Shown here piece by piece: positions 37,467-44,741 of a stretch of DNA of 64,000 nt. This stretch comes from Flavobacterium ardleyense (GTDB taxonomy: Bacteria; Bacteroidota; Bacteroidia; Flavobacteriales; Flavobacteriaceae), in the NCBI RefSeq assembly GCF_033547075.1, contig NZ_CP137891.1, forward strand, positions 62,001-126,000. The letters are read 5' to 3'. Numbering within the stretch: position 1 is the first letter of the stretch; every line of letters starts with the position of its first letter. The notes beneath the pieces were generated by a model. It did not search any database, was not told the DNA's origin, and saw only the letters and a program-made list of their open reading frames with translations. The translations under genes were made by a program, and so were the position numbers.

Positions 37467-38355
37467 TATATTGAATTATAGGGAGTTGTTTGTTTCTTAA
37501 AAAATTATTCATTCCAGAAATACCTTGCAGACCTCCAGTGTGAATAAGCAAAATTCTAGAATTTGATTCGAAGTAATTCTTATTAATAAGATCTACAACG
37601 CCAAAAACCATCTTTGCAGTATAAACAGGGTCTAATTGAATTTTAGTTTTATTTTTAAAATCGTTGATAAAGTGAACTAATTCGGCATTTATTTTAGCAT
37701 AACCGCCAAAATGGTACTCGCAAATCAAATTCCATCTCCTATTATTTGTCGCTTCAGCAACAATCTCTCCAAGATCCAGATCTCGCACTACAGGAAATCC
37801 TAAAACTTTTTGATCTGAAAAACTACTATTAATCAAGCCCGAAATTGTACCGCCTGTGCCCACTGCGCAACAAATATAATCAAATTTTGCATCTTCTCGG
37901 CTGAGGATTTCCTCACAACCTTTTATAGCTAACTGATTTGTACCGCCTTCCGGCAAAATATATGCAGATGGGTACTTTTCGTAAAGTTTTTTAAGAACAT
38001 CCTGACTATCTTTCTGCCGATATAGCTCGCGAGTCCAAAATTCGAATTTCATTCCGCAATTTTGCGCAAAAGTCAAAGTTGGATTTGCATCAATTTTCTT
38101 AATTAATTCCTCTCCACGAATAATACCAATTGTTTCAATACCATACTTCTCGCCTGCCGCCGCAACTGCAGCAATATGATTGGAAAAGGCACCACCGAAA
38201 GTAAGAAGTGTCTTCTTTTCTAAATTTTGAGCTTCAAGAATATTGTATTTAAGTTTTCTAAATTTATTTCCAGAAATAAACGGATGTAGCAAATCTTCAC
38301 GCTTTATTTCGACGGTAATATTATTAGGAAAAGAAATAGGGATTTTTTGATTCAT
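37459..38355 (-). CDS. D-cysteine desulfhydrase / ACC deaminase-family PLP enzyme
   Basis: 298 aa from the ATG at 38355. Fold-type II PLP enzyme of the 1-aminocyclopropane-1-carboxylate deaminase/D-cysteine desulfhydrase family: IKREDLLHPFISGNKFRKLKYN carries the PLP lysine, TFGGAFSNHIAAVAAAG is the substrate loop, and CCAVGTGGTISGLI binds phosphate. Most Bacteroidetes members are annotated from the family alone; true substrate uncertain. A promoter box at 38376-38383 shows that the upstream in-frame Met at 38403 is not used. Confidence 0.83.
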   Translation of the reverse strand: MNQKIPISFPNNITVEIKREDLLHPFISGNKFRKLKYNILEAQNLEKKTLLTFGGAFSNHIAAVAAAGEKYGIETIGIIRGEELIKKIDANPTLTFAQNCGMKFEFWTRELYRQKDSQDVLKKLYEKYPSAYILPEGGTNQLAIKGCEEILSREDAKFDYICCAVGTGGTISGLINSSFSDQKVLGFPVVRDLDLGEIVAEATNNRRWNLICEYHFGGYAKINAELVHFINDFKNKTKIQLDPVYTAKMVFGVVDLINKNYFESNSRILLIHTGGLQGISGMNNFLRNKQLPIIQYND

Positions 38356-38375
38356 TAAAAATGCAGTGATTTCTG

Positions 38376-38383
38376 CAAATCTA
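38376..38383 (-). promoter_or_regulatory. -7 box of the desulfhydrase-family gene
   Basis: TAGATTTG (TAnnTTTG) on the minus strand, 20 bases before the ATG at 38355. Confidence 0.55.
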
Positions 38384-38604
38384 AGGTTTATTAACCAGCA
38401 CATTGCTTATTGTCACGATTTCTGAATTGTATATACTTCAAAAATGGAAAAAAAATCCAATTTAATGATCGTAATGTATTTATAAATTTCGCGGAAGCGT
38501 ACTTTAATAAATTCTCTACGATTCTATTAGATCAAAATTAACTGCAGCTCTACTTAGCTGTTCGTAATTTAGCGGAAGCTTGAAAGAAAAATAATTTTTA
38601 AAGC

Positions 38605-38931
38605 CTATAAATATTTTAGAAATGACCAAAACTTCCGTTTTTTCAAATATTCTAAATTTCCTTCATTCGCGTAAGCTTCTCTTTCAAAACTAATATTGTG
38701 GTATGCATCTCTACGATTTCGATATTGAATCAACCGCACTAAATACTCAAAAAAATAAATTACAAAAAATGGTAAAATTGCGACTTCCAATTGCTGCTTC
38801 AAATGTATCTTTTCATGATTTATCAAAACCTCATCGGACATATCTGCCTGAGTCGAAATTATCACAAACGGAAAAATCGTCATCCCATTAAAACCCTTAG
38901 GTATTAAATATCGGCTTTGAAGTATCAACAT
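38605..38931 (-). CDS. Small membrane protein with HExxH motif
   Basis: 108 aa from the ATG at 38931 (MLILQSRYLIPKGFNGMTIFPFVI). It contains HEKIHLKQQLE near residue 40, a zinc-metallopeptidase-like HExxH, followed by a hydrophobic segment (VAILPFFVIYFFEYLVRL) and a basic tail with FEREAYANEGNLEYLKKRK, where the downstream Glu could be a third ligand. I have seen this pattern in short conserved Bacteroidetes proteins resembling a fragment of BlaR1/M56 peptidases, but proteolytic activity is unproven. Divergent from the DUF5522 gene with only 27 bases between starts. Confidence 0.7.
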   Translation of the reverse strand: MLILQSRYLIPKGFNGMTIFPFVIISTQADMSDEVLINHEKIHLKQQLEVAILPFFVIYFFEYLVRLIQYRNRRDAYHNISFEREAYANEGNLEYLKKRKFWSFLKYL

Positions 38932-38945
38932 TCTCTTAAGTTTTA

Positions 38946-38953
38946 TAACTTTG
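38946..38953 (+). promoter_or_regulatory. -7 box of the DUF5522 gene
   Basis: TAACTTTG five bases before the ATG at 38959, suggesting a leaderless or nearly leaderless mRNA. Confidence 0.55.
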
Positions 38954-38958
38954 TCGTT

Positions 38959-39150
38959 ATGGACAAGCAAGATAAAGAAAAAAAAATTGCGCCCGAAGCA
39001 GATTATTATTTAACGCCCGAAGGTTACAAATGTTTTACGGAAGCTCATCATCTCAAGCGCGGCTATTGCTGCAAAAACGGCTGTAGACATTGTCCTTACG
39101 GCTTTAATAAAAAGACAGGTTTGAACGATTTGAATAAAAATAATAAATAG
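38959..39150 (+). CDS. DUF5522 small cysteine-rich protein
   Basis: 63 aa from ATG 38959 (MDKQDKEKKIAPEADYYL). Core ADYYLTPEGYKCFTEAHHLKRGYCCKNGCRHCPYGF with four conserved Cys in CCKNGCRHCPYG, a probable metal-binding knuckle, typical of DUF5522. Function unknown. The -7 box just upstream excludes the in-frame Met at 38917. Next to a repeat element and hutU. Confidence 0.85.
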   Translation: MDKQDKEKKIAPEADYYLTPEGYKCFTEAHHLKRGYCCKNGCRHCPYGFNKKTGLNDLNKNNK

Positions 39151-39154
39151 AATT

Positions 39155-39250
39155 TGGGCGTTCCCGCATGAAAAATGCGGTCGGGCTGTTGCAACTCGCT
39201 CTTTCTGTTTCACAGAAAGGAGCTCAAACAAATTGCAACATCCCTAACGC
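39155..39250. repeat. Interspersed palindromic element upstream of hutU
   Basis: Nested inverted repeats: outer GCGTT/AACGC (39158-39162, 39246-39250), CCGCAT/ATGCGG (39164-39169, 39175-39180), GTTGCAA/TTGCAAC (39188-39194, 39233-39239) and CTTTCTGT/ACAGAAAG (39201-39208, 39212-39219). The frame GGGCGTTCCC ... GGTCGGGCT ... ATCCCTAACGC is one I associate with repeats scattered through Flavobacterium genomes. Confidence 0.65.
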
Positions 39251-39291
39251 ATAAAATTACCACGTACAAAACAACATAACGAAACTTGATA

Positions 39292-41283
39292 ATGACTTTT
39301 AAAGAACAGATTCAACAAGGAATTCCATCGGTTTTACCACAACCGCAGGCATACGACACTACGGTAAATCACGCTCCAAAGCGAAAAGATATTTTATCTC
39401 CGGACGAAAAAAAATTAGCAGTTAAAAATGCACTCAGATATTTTGAACCAAAAGAGCACGCAGAATTAGCAGTTGAATTCCTGAATGAACTAAATACTTA
39501 CGGCCGAATCTATATGTACAGACTTCGACCAGATTACAAAATGTACGCAAGACCAATTGAAGAGTATCCTGGAAAATCTGAACAAGCAAAAGCAATTATG
39601 CTAATGATTCAGAATAATCTTGATTACGCGGTTGCACAACATCCACACGAATTGATTACTTACGGTGGAAACGGAGCTGTTTTTCAAAACTGGGCTCAGT
39701 ATCTTTTAACCATGAAATATTTATCAGAAATGACCGATGAGCAAACGCTCACGATGTATTCTGGTCACCCAATGGGATTGTATCCTTCTCACAAAAATGC
39801 GCCGAGAGTTGTGGTAACAAACGGAATGATGATTCCAAATTACTCTCAACCGGACGATTGGGAAAAATTCAACGCACTTGGTGTAACTCAATATGGTCAA
39901 ATGACCGCTGGAAGTTTTATGTACATTGGCCCTCAAGGAATCGTACACGGAACGACAATCACAGTTTTGAATGCTGGAAGAAAAATTGCTAAAAACGGCG
40001 AAGATTTAGCTGGAAAACTTTTCCTTACCGCTGGACTTGGCGGAATGAGCGGTGCTCAACCAAAGGCAGGAAATATCGCGGGCTGTATTACGGTTTGTGC
40101 CGAAGTAAATCCAAAAGCAGTTGCTACAAGACACGAACAAGGTTGGGTGGACGAAGTTATTGACGATTTGGATGCCTTGGTTGCGCGAATCAAAAAAGCA
40201 AAAGAAAATAAAGAAGTTGTATCAATCGCTTTCCTTGGAAATATCGTATCTGTTTGGGAAAAGCTTGATGAAGCCAATATATTTATAGATTTAGGAAGTG
40301 ATCAGACTTCACTTCACAATCCTTGGGCGGGAGGTTATTACCCAATTGACATTAGCTTTGAAGATGCTAAACAAATGATGGCAGAAAATCCTGAGCAATT
40401 CAAAATTGAAGTTCAGAAAACATTAAGACGCCACGCAGATGCGGTGAATAAACACACGGCAAAAGGAACTTATTTCTTTGATTACGGAAATGCTTTCCTA
40501 TTAGAATGTTCTCGTGCAGGCGCTGATATAATGGCTGAAAATGGAATTGATTTTAAATATCCTAGTTACGTTCAGGATATTTTAGGACCAATGTGTTTCG
40601 ATTATGGATTCGGACCCTTTAGATGGGTTTGTGCATCAGGAAAACCAAGTGATCTTGCACTTACAGATAAGATTGCTAGGGAAGTTTTGGAAGAAATGGC
40701 TGCGACTGCTCCAGCGGAGATTCAGCAGCAAATGGAGGACAATATCAAGTGGATCAAAAGCGCCGAAGAGAATAAAATGGTGGTTGGATCTCAAGCTAGA
40801 ATTCTTTACGCTGATTCTGATGGTCGTGTAAAAATTGCTGCAGCTTTCAACAAAGCAATTGGCGAAGGCAAACTAGGAACTGTTGTATTAGGTCGTGATC
40901 ACCACGATGTTTCGGGTACTGACTCTCCTTTTAGAGAGACTTCAAACATTTATGATGGATCTCGTTTTACCGCAGATATGGCTATCCAAAACGTAATTGG
41001 AGATAGTTTCCGCGGCGCAACGTGGGTTTCTATTCACAATGGTGGTGGCGTAGGCTGGGGAGAGGTAATTAACGGTGGTTTCGGTATGGTTCTTGATGGT
41101 TCTGACGAAGCAGATAAACGATTGAGGTCTATGCTGTTCTGGGATGTAAACAACGGAATTTCCCGTCGTTCTTGGGCTCGAAATGATGAAGCTATTTTTG
41201 CCATAAAACGCGCAATGGAATCTGAGCCGCTACTTAAAGTTACTATTCCAAATCTTGTAGACGAATCTATATTGAAATTTTAA
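39292..41283 (+). CDS. hutU: Urocanate hydratase
   Basis: Second step of histidine degradation: urocanate to imidazolonepropionate, with tightly bound NAD. 663 aa from ATG 39292, about 100 longer than the enzyme of E. coli relatives and Pseudomonas. Landmarks: YGGNGAVFQNWAQYLLTMKYLSEM, TMYSGHPMGLYPSH, TAGLGGMSGAQPKAG, the NAD-related LGNIVSVWEKL and SDQTSLHNPWAGGYYP, and the conserved GPFRWVCASG region (the usual catalytic Cys neighbourhood is QDILGPMCFDYGFGPFRW). The other hut genes are not adjacent. Confidence 0.95.
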   Translation: MTFKEQIQQGIPSVLPQPQAYDTTVNHAPKRKDILSPDEKKLAVKNALRYFEPKEHAELAVEFLNELNTYGRIYMYRLRPDYKMYARPIEEYPGKSEQAKAIMLMIQNNLDYAVAQHPHELITYGGNGAVFQNWAQYLLTMKYLSEMTDEQTLTMYSGHPMGLYPSHKNAPRVVVTNGMMIPNYSQPDDWEKFNALGVTQYGQMTAGSFMYIGPQGIVHGTTITVLNAGRKIAKNGEDLAGKLFLTAGLGGMSGAQPKAGNIAGCITVCAEVNPKAVATRHEQGWVDEVIDDLDALVARIKKAKENKEVVSIAFLGNIVSVWEKLDEANIFIDLGSDQTSLHNPWAGGYYPIDISFEDAKQMMAENPEQFKIEVQKTLRRHADAVNKHTAKGTYFFDYGNAFLLECSRAGADIMAENGIDFKYPSYVQDILGPMCFDYGFGPFRWVCASGKPSDLALTDKIAREVLEEMAATAPAEIQQQMEDNIKWIKSAEENKMVVGSQARILYADSDGRVKIAAAFNKAIGEGKLGTVVLGRDHHDVSGTDSPFRETSNIYDGSRFTADMAIQNVIGDSFRGATWVSIHNGGGVGWGEVINGGFGMVLDGSDEADKRLRSMLFWDVNNGISRRSWARNDEAIFAIKRAMESEPLLKVTIPNLVDESILKF

Positions 41284-41285
41284 AT

Positions 41286-41456
41286 ATGAAGAAGATTAAT
41301 AGTATTTCTCTTTTTGTGATGGGTGGCTTGTTACTTCCAGTTGGAATTTTTACAACCAATTACTATGTGCAAATTGTGGCTCTTTCACTATCAATCGTTT
41401 TGAGTATTTTGGCAATCATCAAGAGTTTTAAAGAAAAAAAGACACGAAACAATTAA
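41286..41456 (+). CDS. Small two-helix membrane protein
   Basis: 56 aa, starting 2 bases after the hutU stop and ending 3 bases before the next gene. Sequence begins MKKINSISLFVMGGLLLPVG and has two hydrophobic segments (about 6-24 and 29-47) with a basic tail KEKKTRNN. No family recognised. Its tight spacing suggests translation with hutU. Confidence 0.7.
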   Translation: MKKINSISLFVMGGLLLPVGIFTTNYYVQIVALSLSIVLSILAIIKSFKEKKTRNN

Positions 41457-41459
41457 AAA

Positions 41460-42011
41460 ATGAAATGCATTATGAAGACTTTCAAACTACTACCACTACT
41501 TCTACTCTTTATTTTGGGATCTTGTAGCTCTGTAAGAGTTGCACAAGATTTTGATAAAAATGTAGATTTTACAAATTATAAATCATTCGCATTCTTCAAA
41601 GCAGGAATTGATAAAGTAGAAATATCAGATCTTGACAAGAAAAGGATTTTACGTGCCATCGAGCAAGAAATGACCGCTAAAGGTTTTACTAAAAGTGAGA
41701 CGCCTGATGTTCTTGTAAATATTTTTACAAAATCGAGCGAACAAGTTAATGTAAATAATTACAATAGCGGAATCGGTTTTGGATATGGCTACGGTTTTGG
41801 CTACAATCCTTGGATGTACGGAGCGCAATCTTACGTTAGCACATCAACTGAAGGAACATTGTATATCGACTTAATTGATGCGAAGAAAAAAGAATTGATT
41901 TGGCAAGGAGAAGGAACAGGAGTTTTGACTCAAAATACTGGAGACAAAGAAAAACGTATTCAGGAATTTGTTGCAAAAATCCTTTCGCAATATCCACCAC
42001 AGAAGAAATAA
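41460..42011 (+). CDS. DUF4136 family lipoprotein
   Basis: 183 aa (or 179 from the second Met). Lipobox LLLLFILGSCSS, then a DUF4136 domain: VDFTNYKSFAFFKAG ... LDKKRILRAIEQEMTAKGFTKSETPDVLVNIFTKSSE, a Gly/Tyr-rich loop (GFGYGYGFGYNPWMYG) and the closing TLYIDLIDAKKKELIWQGEGTGVL. Periplasmic or outer-membrane anchored; role unknown. Last gene of the hutU transcript, followed by a terminator. Confidence 0.85.
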   Translation: MKCIMKTFKLLPLLLLFILGSCSSVRVAQDFDKNVDFTNYKSFAFFKAGIDKVEISDLDKKRILRAIEQEMTAKGFTKSETPDVLVNIFTKSSEQVNVNNYNSGIGFGYGYGFGYNPWMYGAQSYVSTSTEGTLYIDLIDAKKKELIWQGEGTGVLTQNTGDKEKRIQEFVAKILSQYPPQKK

Positions 42012-42016
42012 ATATT

Positions 42017-42048
42017 AAAAATGCCAGCTTTGAGTTGGCATTTTTGTT
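42017..42048 (+). terminator. Terminator after the DUF4136 gene
   Basis: 10-bp stem AAAAATGCCA / TGGCATTTTT (42017-42026 and 42036-42045) ending in a T-run on the plus strand. Confidence 0.88.
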
Positions 42049-42074
42049 TACATTTAGTACTTAAATCTATTGTT

Positions 42075-42296
42075 ATGGCGACTGATAAATTATTTATTGC
42101 ACATCCAACTACTAATGAGCAAATAGATGCGCTAAAAGCTTTTGCAAAAAAAATCAAGATTGATTTTGAAGTTACTGCTAAAGGAGATTCCATTTATTTT
42201 TACGAAGAATTGCAAAGTAGCCTAAATCAGGTTCAAGAAATTATAAGTGGAACGCTTCCTAAAGAGTCTGCTAAAGATTTTTTGAATGAGTTATGA
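42075..42296 (+). CDS. Antitoxin-like small protein (TA pair 1)
   Basis: 73 aa from ATG 42075 (MATDKLFIAHPTTNEQIDALKAFAKKIKIDFEV). Short and acidic in its C-terminal half (KESAKDFLNEL), with no DNA-binding motif I can name. It belongs to a type common in Bacteroidetes directly upstream of RelE/ParE toxins. Its 3' end overlaps the toxin start by 11 bases, so the pair is translationally coupled. Confidence 0.75.
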   Translation: MATDKLFIAHPTTNEQIDALKAFAKKIKIDFEVTAKGDSIYFYEELQSSLNQVQEIISGTLPKESAKDFLNEL

Positions 42297-42621
42297 TGTA
42301 ATTATTACTCCCGATTTCAGGAAATTTTTCAAACAACTTTATAAAAAGTATCCATCTCTAAAAGATGACTTGTCTAAGCTCATAAATAAGCTTGAAAATG
42401 ATTACTTGATTGGAACACCTTTGGGTAACAATCTTTTTAAGGTTAGATTTGCAATAGAAAGTAAGAATAAAGGAAAATCCTCTGGAGCTAGAGTCATTTA
42501 TTTCTATCTTTCAGTAGATAAAGAAATTTATCTAATCCATATCTTCGATAAAAGCGAAATCGAAAATGTTTCTAAAAACTCTTTGCTGAAAATTTTAAAG
42601 AATGTTGGTTTATTGCACTAA
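42286..42621 (+). CDS. RelE/ParE-family toxin (TA pair 1)
   Basis: 111 aa basic protein: VIITPDFRKFFKQLYKKYPSLKDDLSKLINKLENDY, then a strand segment NNLFKVRFAIESKNKGKSSGARVIYFYL and IYLIHIFDKSEIENVSKNSLLKIL. This matches the RelE-like fold (helical hairpin followed by a four-strand sheet). By family, an mRNA interferase or gyrase inhibitor; the pattern GARVIYFYLSVDKEIYLIHIFDKSE is closest to RelE/HigB-like proteins. Activity is not shown. Confidence 0.8.
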   Translation: MSYDVIITPDFRKFFKQLYKKYPSLKDDLSKLINKLENDYLIGTPLGNNLFKVRFAIESKNKGKSSGARVIYFYLSVDKEIYLIHIFDKSEIENVSKNSLLKILKNVGLLH

Positions 42622-42787
42622 TCAAATAATTCCCTAAAGAATTCAGTCGTTAAACTAACTGTTTCAATTTATAAATTTTCTCTAATTAAGCTTTCTTCTA
42701 AATTTGAAAAAAAAGTTCCTGTTTTCAGATTCTAATTACGTACTTCAGAATTCGTCTGATTTATAGCAAACAGATACCAAGACTTTC

Positions 42788-42795
42788 TATCTTTG
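42788..42795 (+). promoter_or_regulatory. -7 box upstream of the dihydrouridine synthase gene
   Basis: TATCTTTG on the plus strand. It overlaps the only in-frame upstream start codon (TTG 42793), which makes that codon a doubtful start. Confidence 0.55.
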
Positions 42796-43785
42796 CAATC
42801 TAATTCAGACTATGGCTCTTATACCCTACTTTCCTCTCCTTTACAAGGCTTTACGGATTTCAGATTCAGAAATGCTTTCAATCATTACTTCGGTGGGATC
42901 GACACTTTCTATTCTCCCTATATTCGACTAAACGGAAAGTTGAAAATTAAGCAATCGTATGAGAATGACATTTTGCCAGAAAATAACACTACCCTTGAAG
43001 TTATACCGCAAATTATCACCAACGATGGGGAAGAGTTTTTGTTTGTGGCAAAATATGTTCAGAGTTTAGGATATAAAGAACTGAATTGGAATTTAGGATG
43101 CCCTTATCCGATGGTAGCCAAATCTGGAATGGGCTCTGGATTAATATGCAATACGCCAAAAATCAATGAAATTTTGGATAGAGCTCATAACGAAACTGAT
43201 ATTTTGGTTTCGATGAAAATGAGAATGGGCTATGATAATGCTTCAGAAATTCTAGATACATTTCCAATTTTAGATAAATATCCCTTAAAGAATATCGCAA
43301 TTCACGCCCGAATTGGAAAACAACTTTATAAAGGTCCAGTAGATTTGGATGCATTTGAAAAATGTTTAAGCGGAACAAAACATAAATTATATTATAACGG
43401 TGATATAACGAGTGTAGCGGCATTTAAAAAAATTGAAGAGAGATTTCCATCAATTGACCACTTTATGATAGGACGCGGTATTATTGCAGATCCTTTCTTG
43501 CCAAGCATGATAAAAAATAACACGACTGAATATCCTGAGAACCGCTGGTCTATTTTTTCTGATTTTCACGATACTATTTATCAGCAATACGACGAATATT
43601 TAAGCGGACCAACGCCAATTCAAATGAAGATGCTTGGCTTTTGGGAGTACTTTTCGGAAACTACTTCCAATCCTCATAAAACCTATAAAGCGATCAAAAA
43701 AGCCACAAATTCTTTTAAGTACAAGCAAGCGGTTGGGGAGATTTTTGCTAATGAAATGAAAGTTGAGAAGAGTGTTAGGAGATAG
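42793..43785 (+). CDS. tRNA-dihydrouridine synthase family protein (start uncertain)
   Basis: Flavin enzyme reducing uridines in tRNA. About 320 aa of Dus sequence: the FMN-binding start TLLSSPLQGFTDFRFRNAF, the conserved ELNWNLGCPYPMVAKSGMGSGLI with catalytic Cys, SMKMRMGYD, IHARIGKQLYKG, YNGDI and FMIGRGIIADPFL. No ATG or GTG lies in frame before TLLSSPLQG. The 42793 TTG is inside a predicted promoter, and the nearby ATG at 42812 is one base out of frame. Either a 1-base deletion or an unusual start applies. Confidence 0.85.
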   Translation: MQSNSDYGSYTLLSSPLQGFTDFRFRNAFNHYFGGIDTFYSPYIRLNGKLKIKQSYENDILPENNTTLEVIPQIITNDGEEFLFVAKYVQSLGYKELNWNLGCPYPMVAKSGMGSGLICNTPKINEILDRAHNETDILVSMKMRMGYDNASEILDTFPILDKYPLKNIAIHARIGKQLYKGPVDLDAFEKCLSGTKHKLYYNGDITSVAAFKKIEERFPSIDHFMIGRGIIADPFLPSMIKNNTTEYPENRWSIFSDFHDTIYQQYDEYLSGPTPIQMKMLGFWEYFSETTSNPHKTYKAIKKATNSFKYKQAVGEIFANEMKVEKSVRR

Positions 43786-43790
43786 GTGCT

Positions 43791-44102
43791 TTAAATATTC
43801 TCAAGATCTTTAAATAGTTTATCGGGATTTGATCTAGTGTCAAAGATTGTCACGATCGTTATAGTTTTAGAATCTGCTTTATAGAATAGTGTAGTCTGCT
43901 TAGTCACGACGCATTTTCTTAATCCTTTTCTTATTGTAGATTCGGGAAAAACCTCAGGCTGTTCTTTTATTATATCAATGCAGCGGTCGATTTTCTTTAC
44001 TAAATTATCTTTTACCTGAAGTGACCATTCCTCAATCAAATACACAAAAAGAGCATCTAACTTTTTTTTTGCCGTTTTTGATAGTACGACCTTTCGCTGC
44101 AT
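43791..44102 (-). CDS. RelE/ParE-family toxin (TA pair 2)
   Basis: 103 aa: QRKVVLSKTAKKKLDALFVYLIEEWSLQVKDNLVKKIDRCIDIIKEQPEVFPESTIRKGLRKCVVTKQTTLFYKAD ... TIVTIFDTRSNPDKL. The order of helix, short linker with QPEVFPES, then RKCVVTKQTTLFYK strands and final IVTIFDTRSNP is typical of ParE/RelE plasmid-stabilisation toxins. The start codon shares one base with the antitoxin stop codon, and the end lies only 5 bases from the dus stop in the opposite direction. Confidence 0.85.
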   Translation of the reverse strand: MQRKVVLSKTAKKKLDALFVYLIEEWSLQVKDNLVKKIDRCIDIIKEQPEVFPESTIRKGLRKCVVTKQTTLFYKADSKTITIVTIFDTRSNPDKLFKDLENI

Positions 44103-44323
44103 TATCTGTGATTTTGCATAAATAAATCGTAGTCACTAACTTCTCCATTTTTAATTTCCAGCAAAGCTGTATCAATTTCATTTTGCTGTTTAAGAGATAG
44201 CTCATTCCAAAAATCATCTGCTATATCCTGTTTGAAAATCATCTTAATAGATGCAAGAATCTCAGGATTGTCAGTTGCTAGAAGTAATTTTGCCAATTGT
44301 ATTTTTTCTGCTTGAATATCCAT
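44102..44323 (-). CDS. Antitoxin-like protein (TA pair 2)
   Basis: 73 aa from the ATG at 44323 (MDIQAEKIQLAKLLLATDNPEILASIKMIFK), an amphipathic N-terminal helix, then DDFWNELSLKQQNEIDTALLEIKNGEVSDYDLFMQNHR. This matches antitoxins usually found upstream of ParE/RelE toxins in Bacteroidetes. It does not resemble the antitoxin of pair 1 apart from size. An upstream in-frame Met at 44344 would add seven residues. Confidence 0.8.
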   Translation of the reverse strand: MDIQAEKIQLAKLLLATDNPEILASIKMIFKQDIADDFWNELSLKQQNEIDTALLEIKNGEVSDYDLFMQNHR

Positions 44324-44683
44324 TTTACAAAGTATATACCTCAAAAATAAGAAATTTAAATTAAAGTGATAAAGTTGAACTTAAGTCCTTTATTATGTGA
44401 TTTGCTTCGCCTGTTCGCTTTGCTCGAGTCTCCTTCGTCGAAATGACAGGCGTGTGGATTTGTTTGTAATGTTAATCATCAAATCTTTTACCTCTGATAG
44501 CGCGGATTTACTTGTTCATTAGGGCTAGCTCCTCGAGAGCAATCCGTGCCGGCCATCAAAGTCAATCTTAGTTTAAATCAAAAGTTCCACTAACCTTTGC
44601 GTCTTCCCTTTGCGAACTTTGCGGTAAAAAAAACTCATTTTGCTCACACAACAAAATTGTTTAATAATACTCACAAACAAATT
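44324..44683. repeat. Cluster of interspersed repeat fragments
   Basis: No gene. Three blocks with repeat character. 44400-44455 has TTTGCTTCGCCTGTTCGC, then GAGTCTCCTTCGTCGAAATG. 44495-44552 has arms CGGATT (44503-44508) and AATCCG (44541-44546) around GGGCTAGCTCCTCGAGAGC. 44580-44640 has CCTTTGCGTCTTCCCTTTGCGAACTTTGCGG. I recall similar strings from intergenic regions of Flavobacterium genomes; this cannot be verified here. Confidence 0.5.
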
Positions 44684-44718
44684 CATAAAAAAAAGCCGCT
44701 TCAAAATTGAAACGGCTT
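44684..44718 (-). terminator. Terminator after the E1 gene
   Basis: AAGCCG (44693-44698) pairs with CGGCTT (44713-44718), with an inner TCAA/TTGA stem. A long U-run follows on the minus strand. Confidence 0.82.
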
Positions 44719-44741
44719 AGTATAATAATATTGAAATAGTT

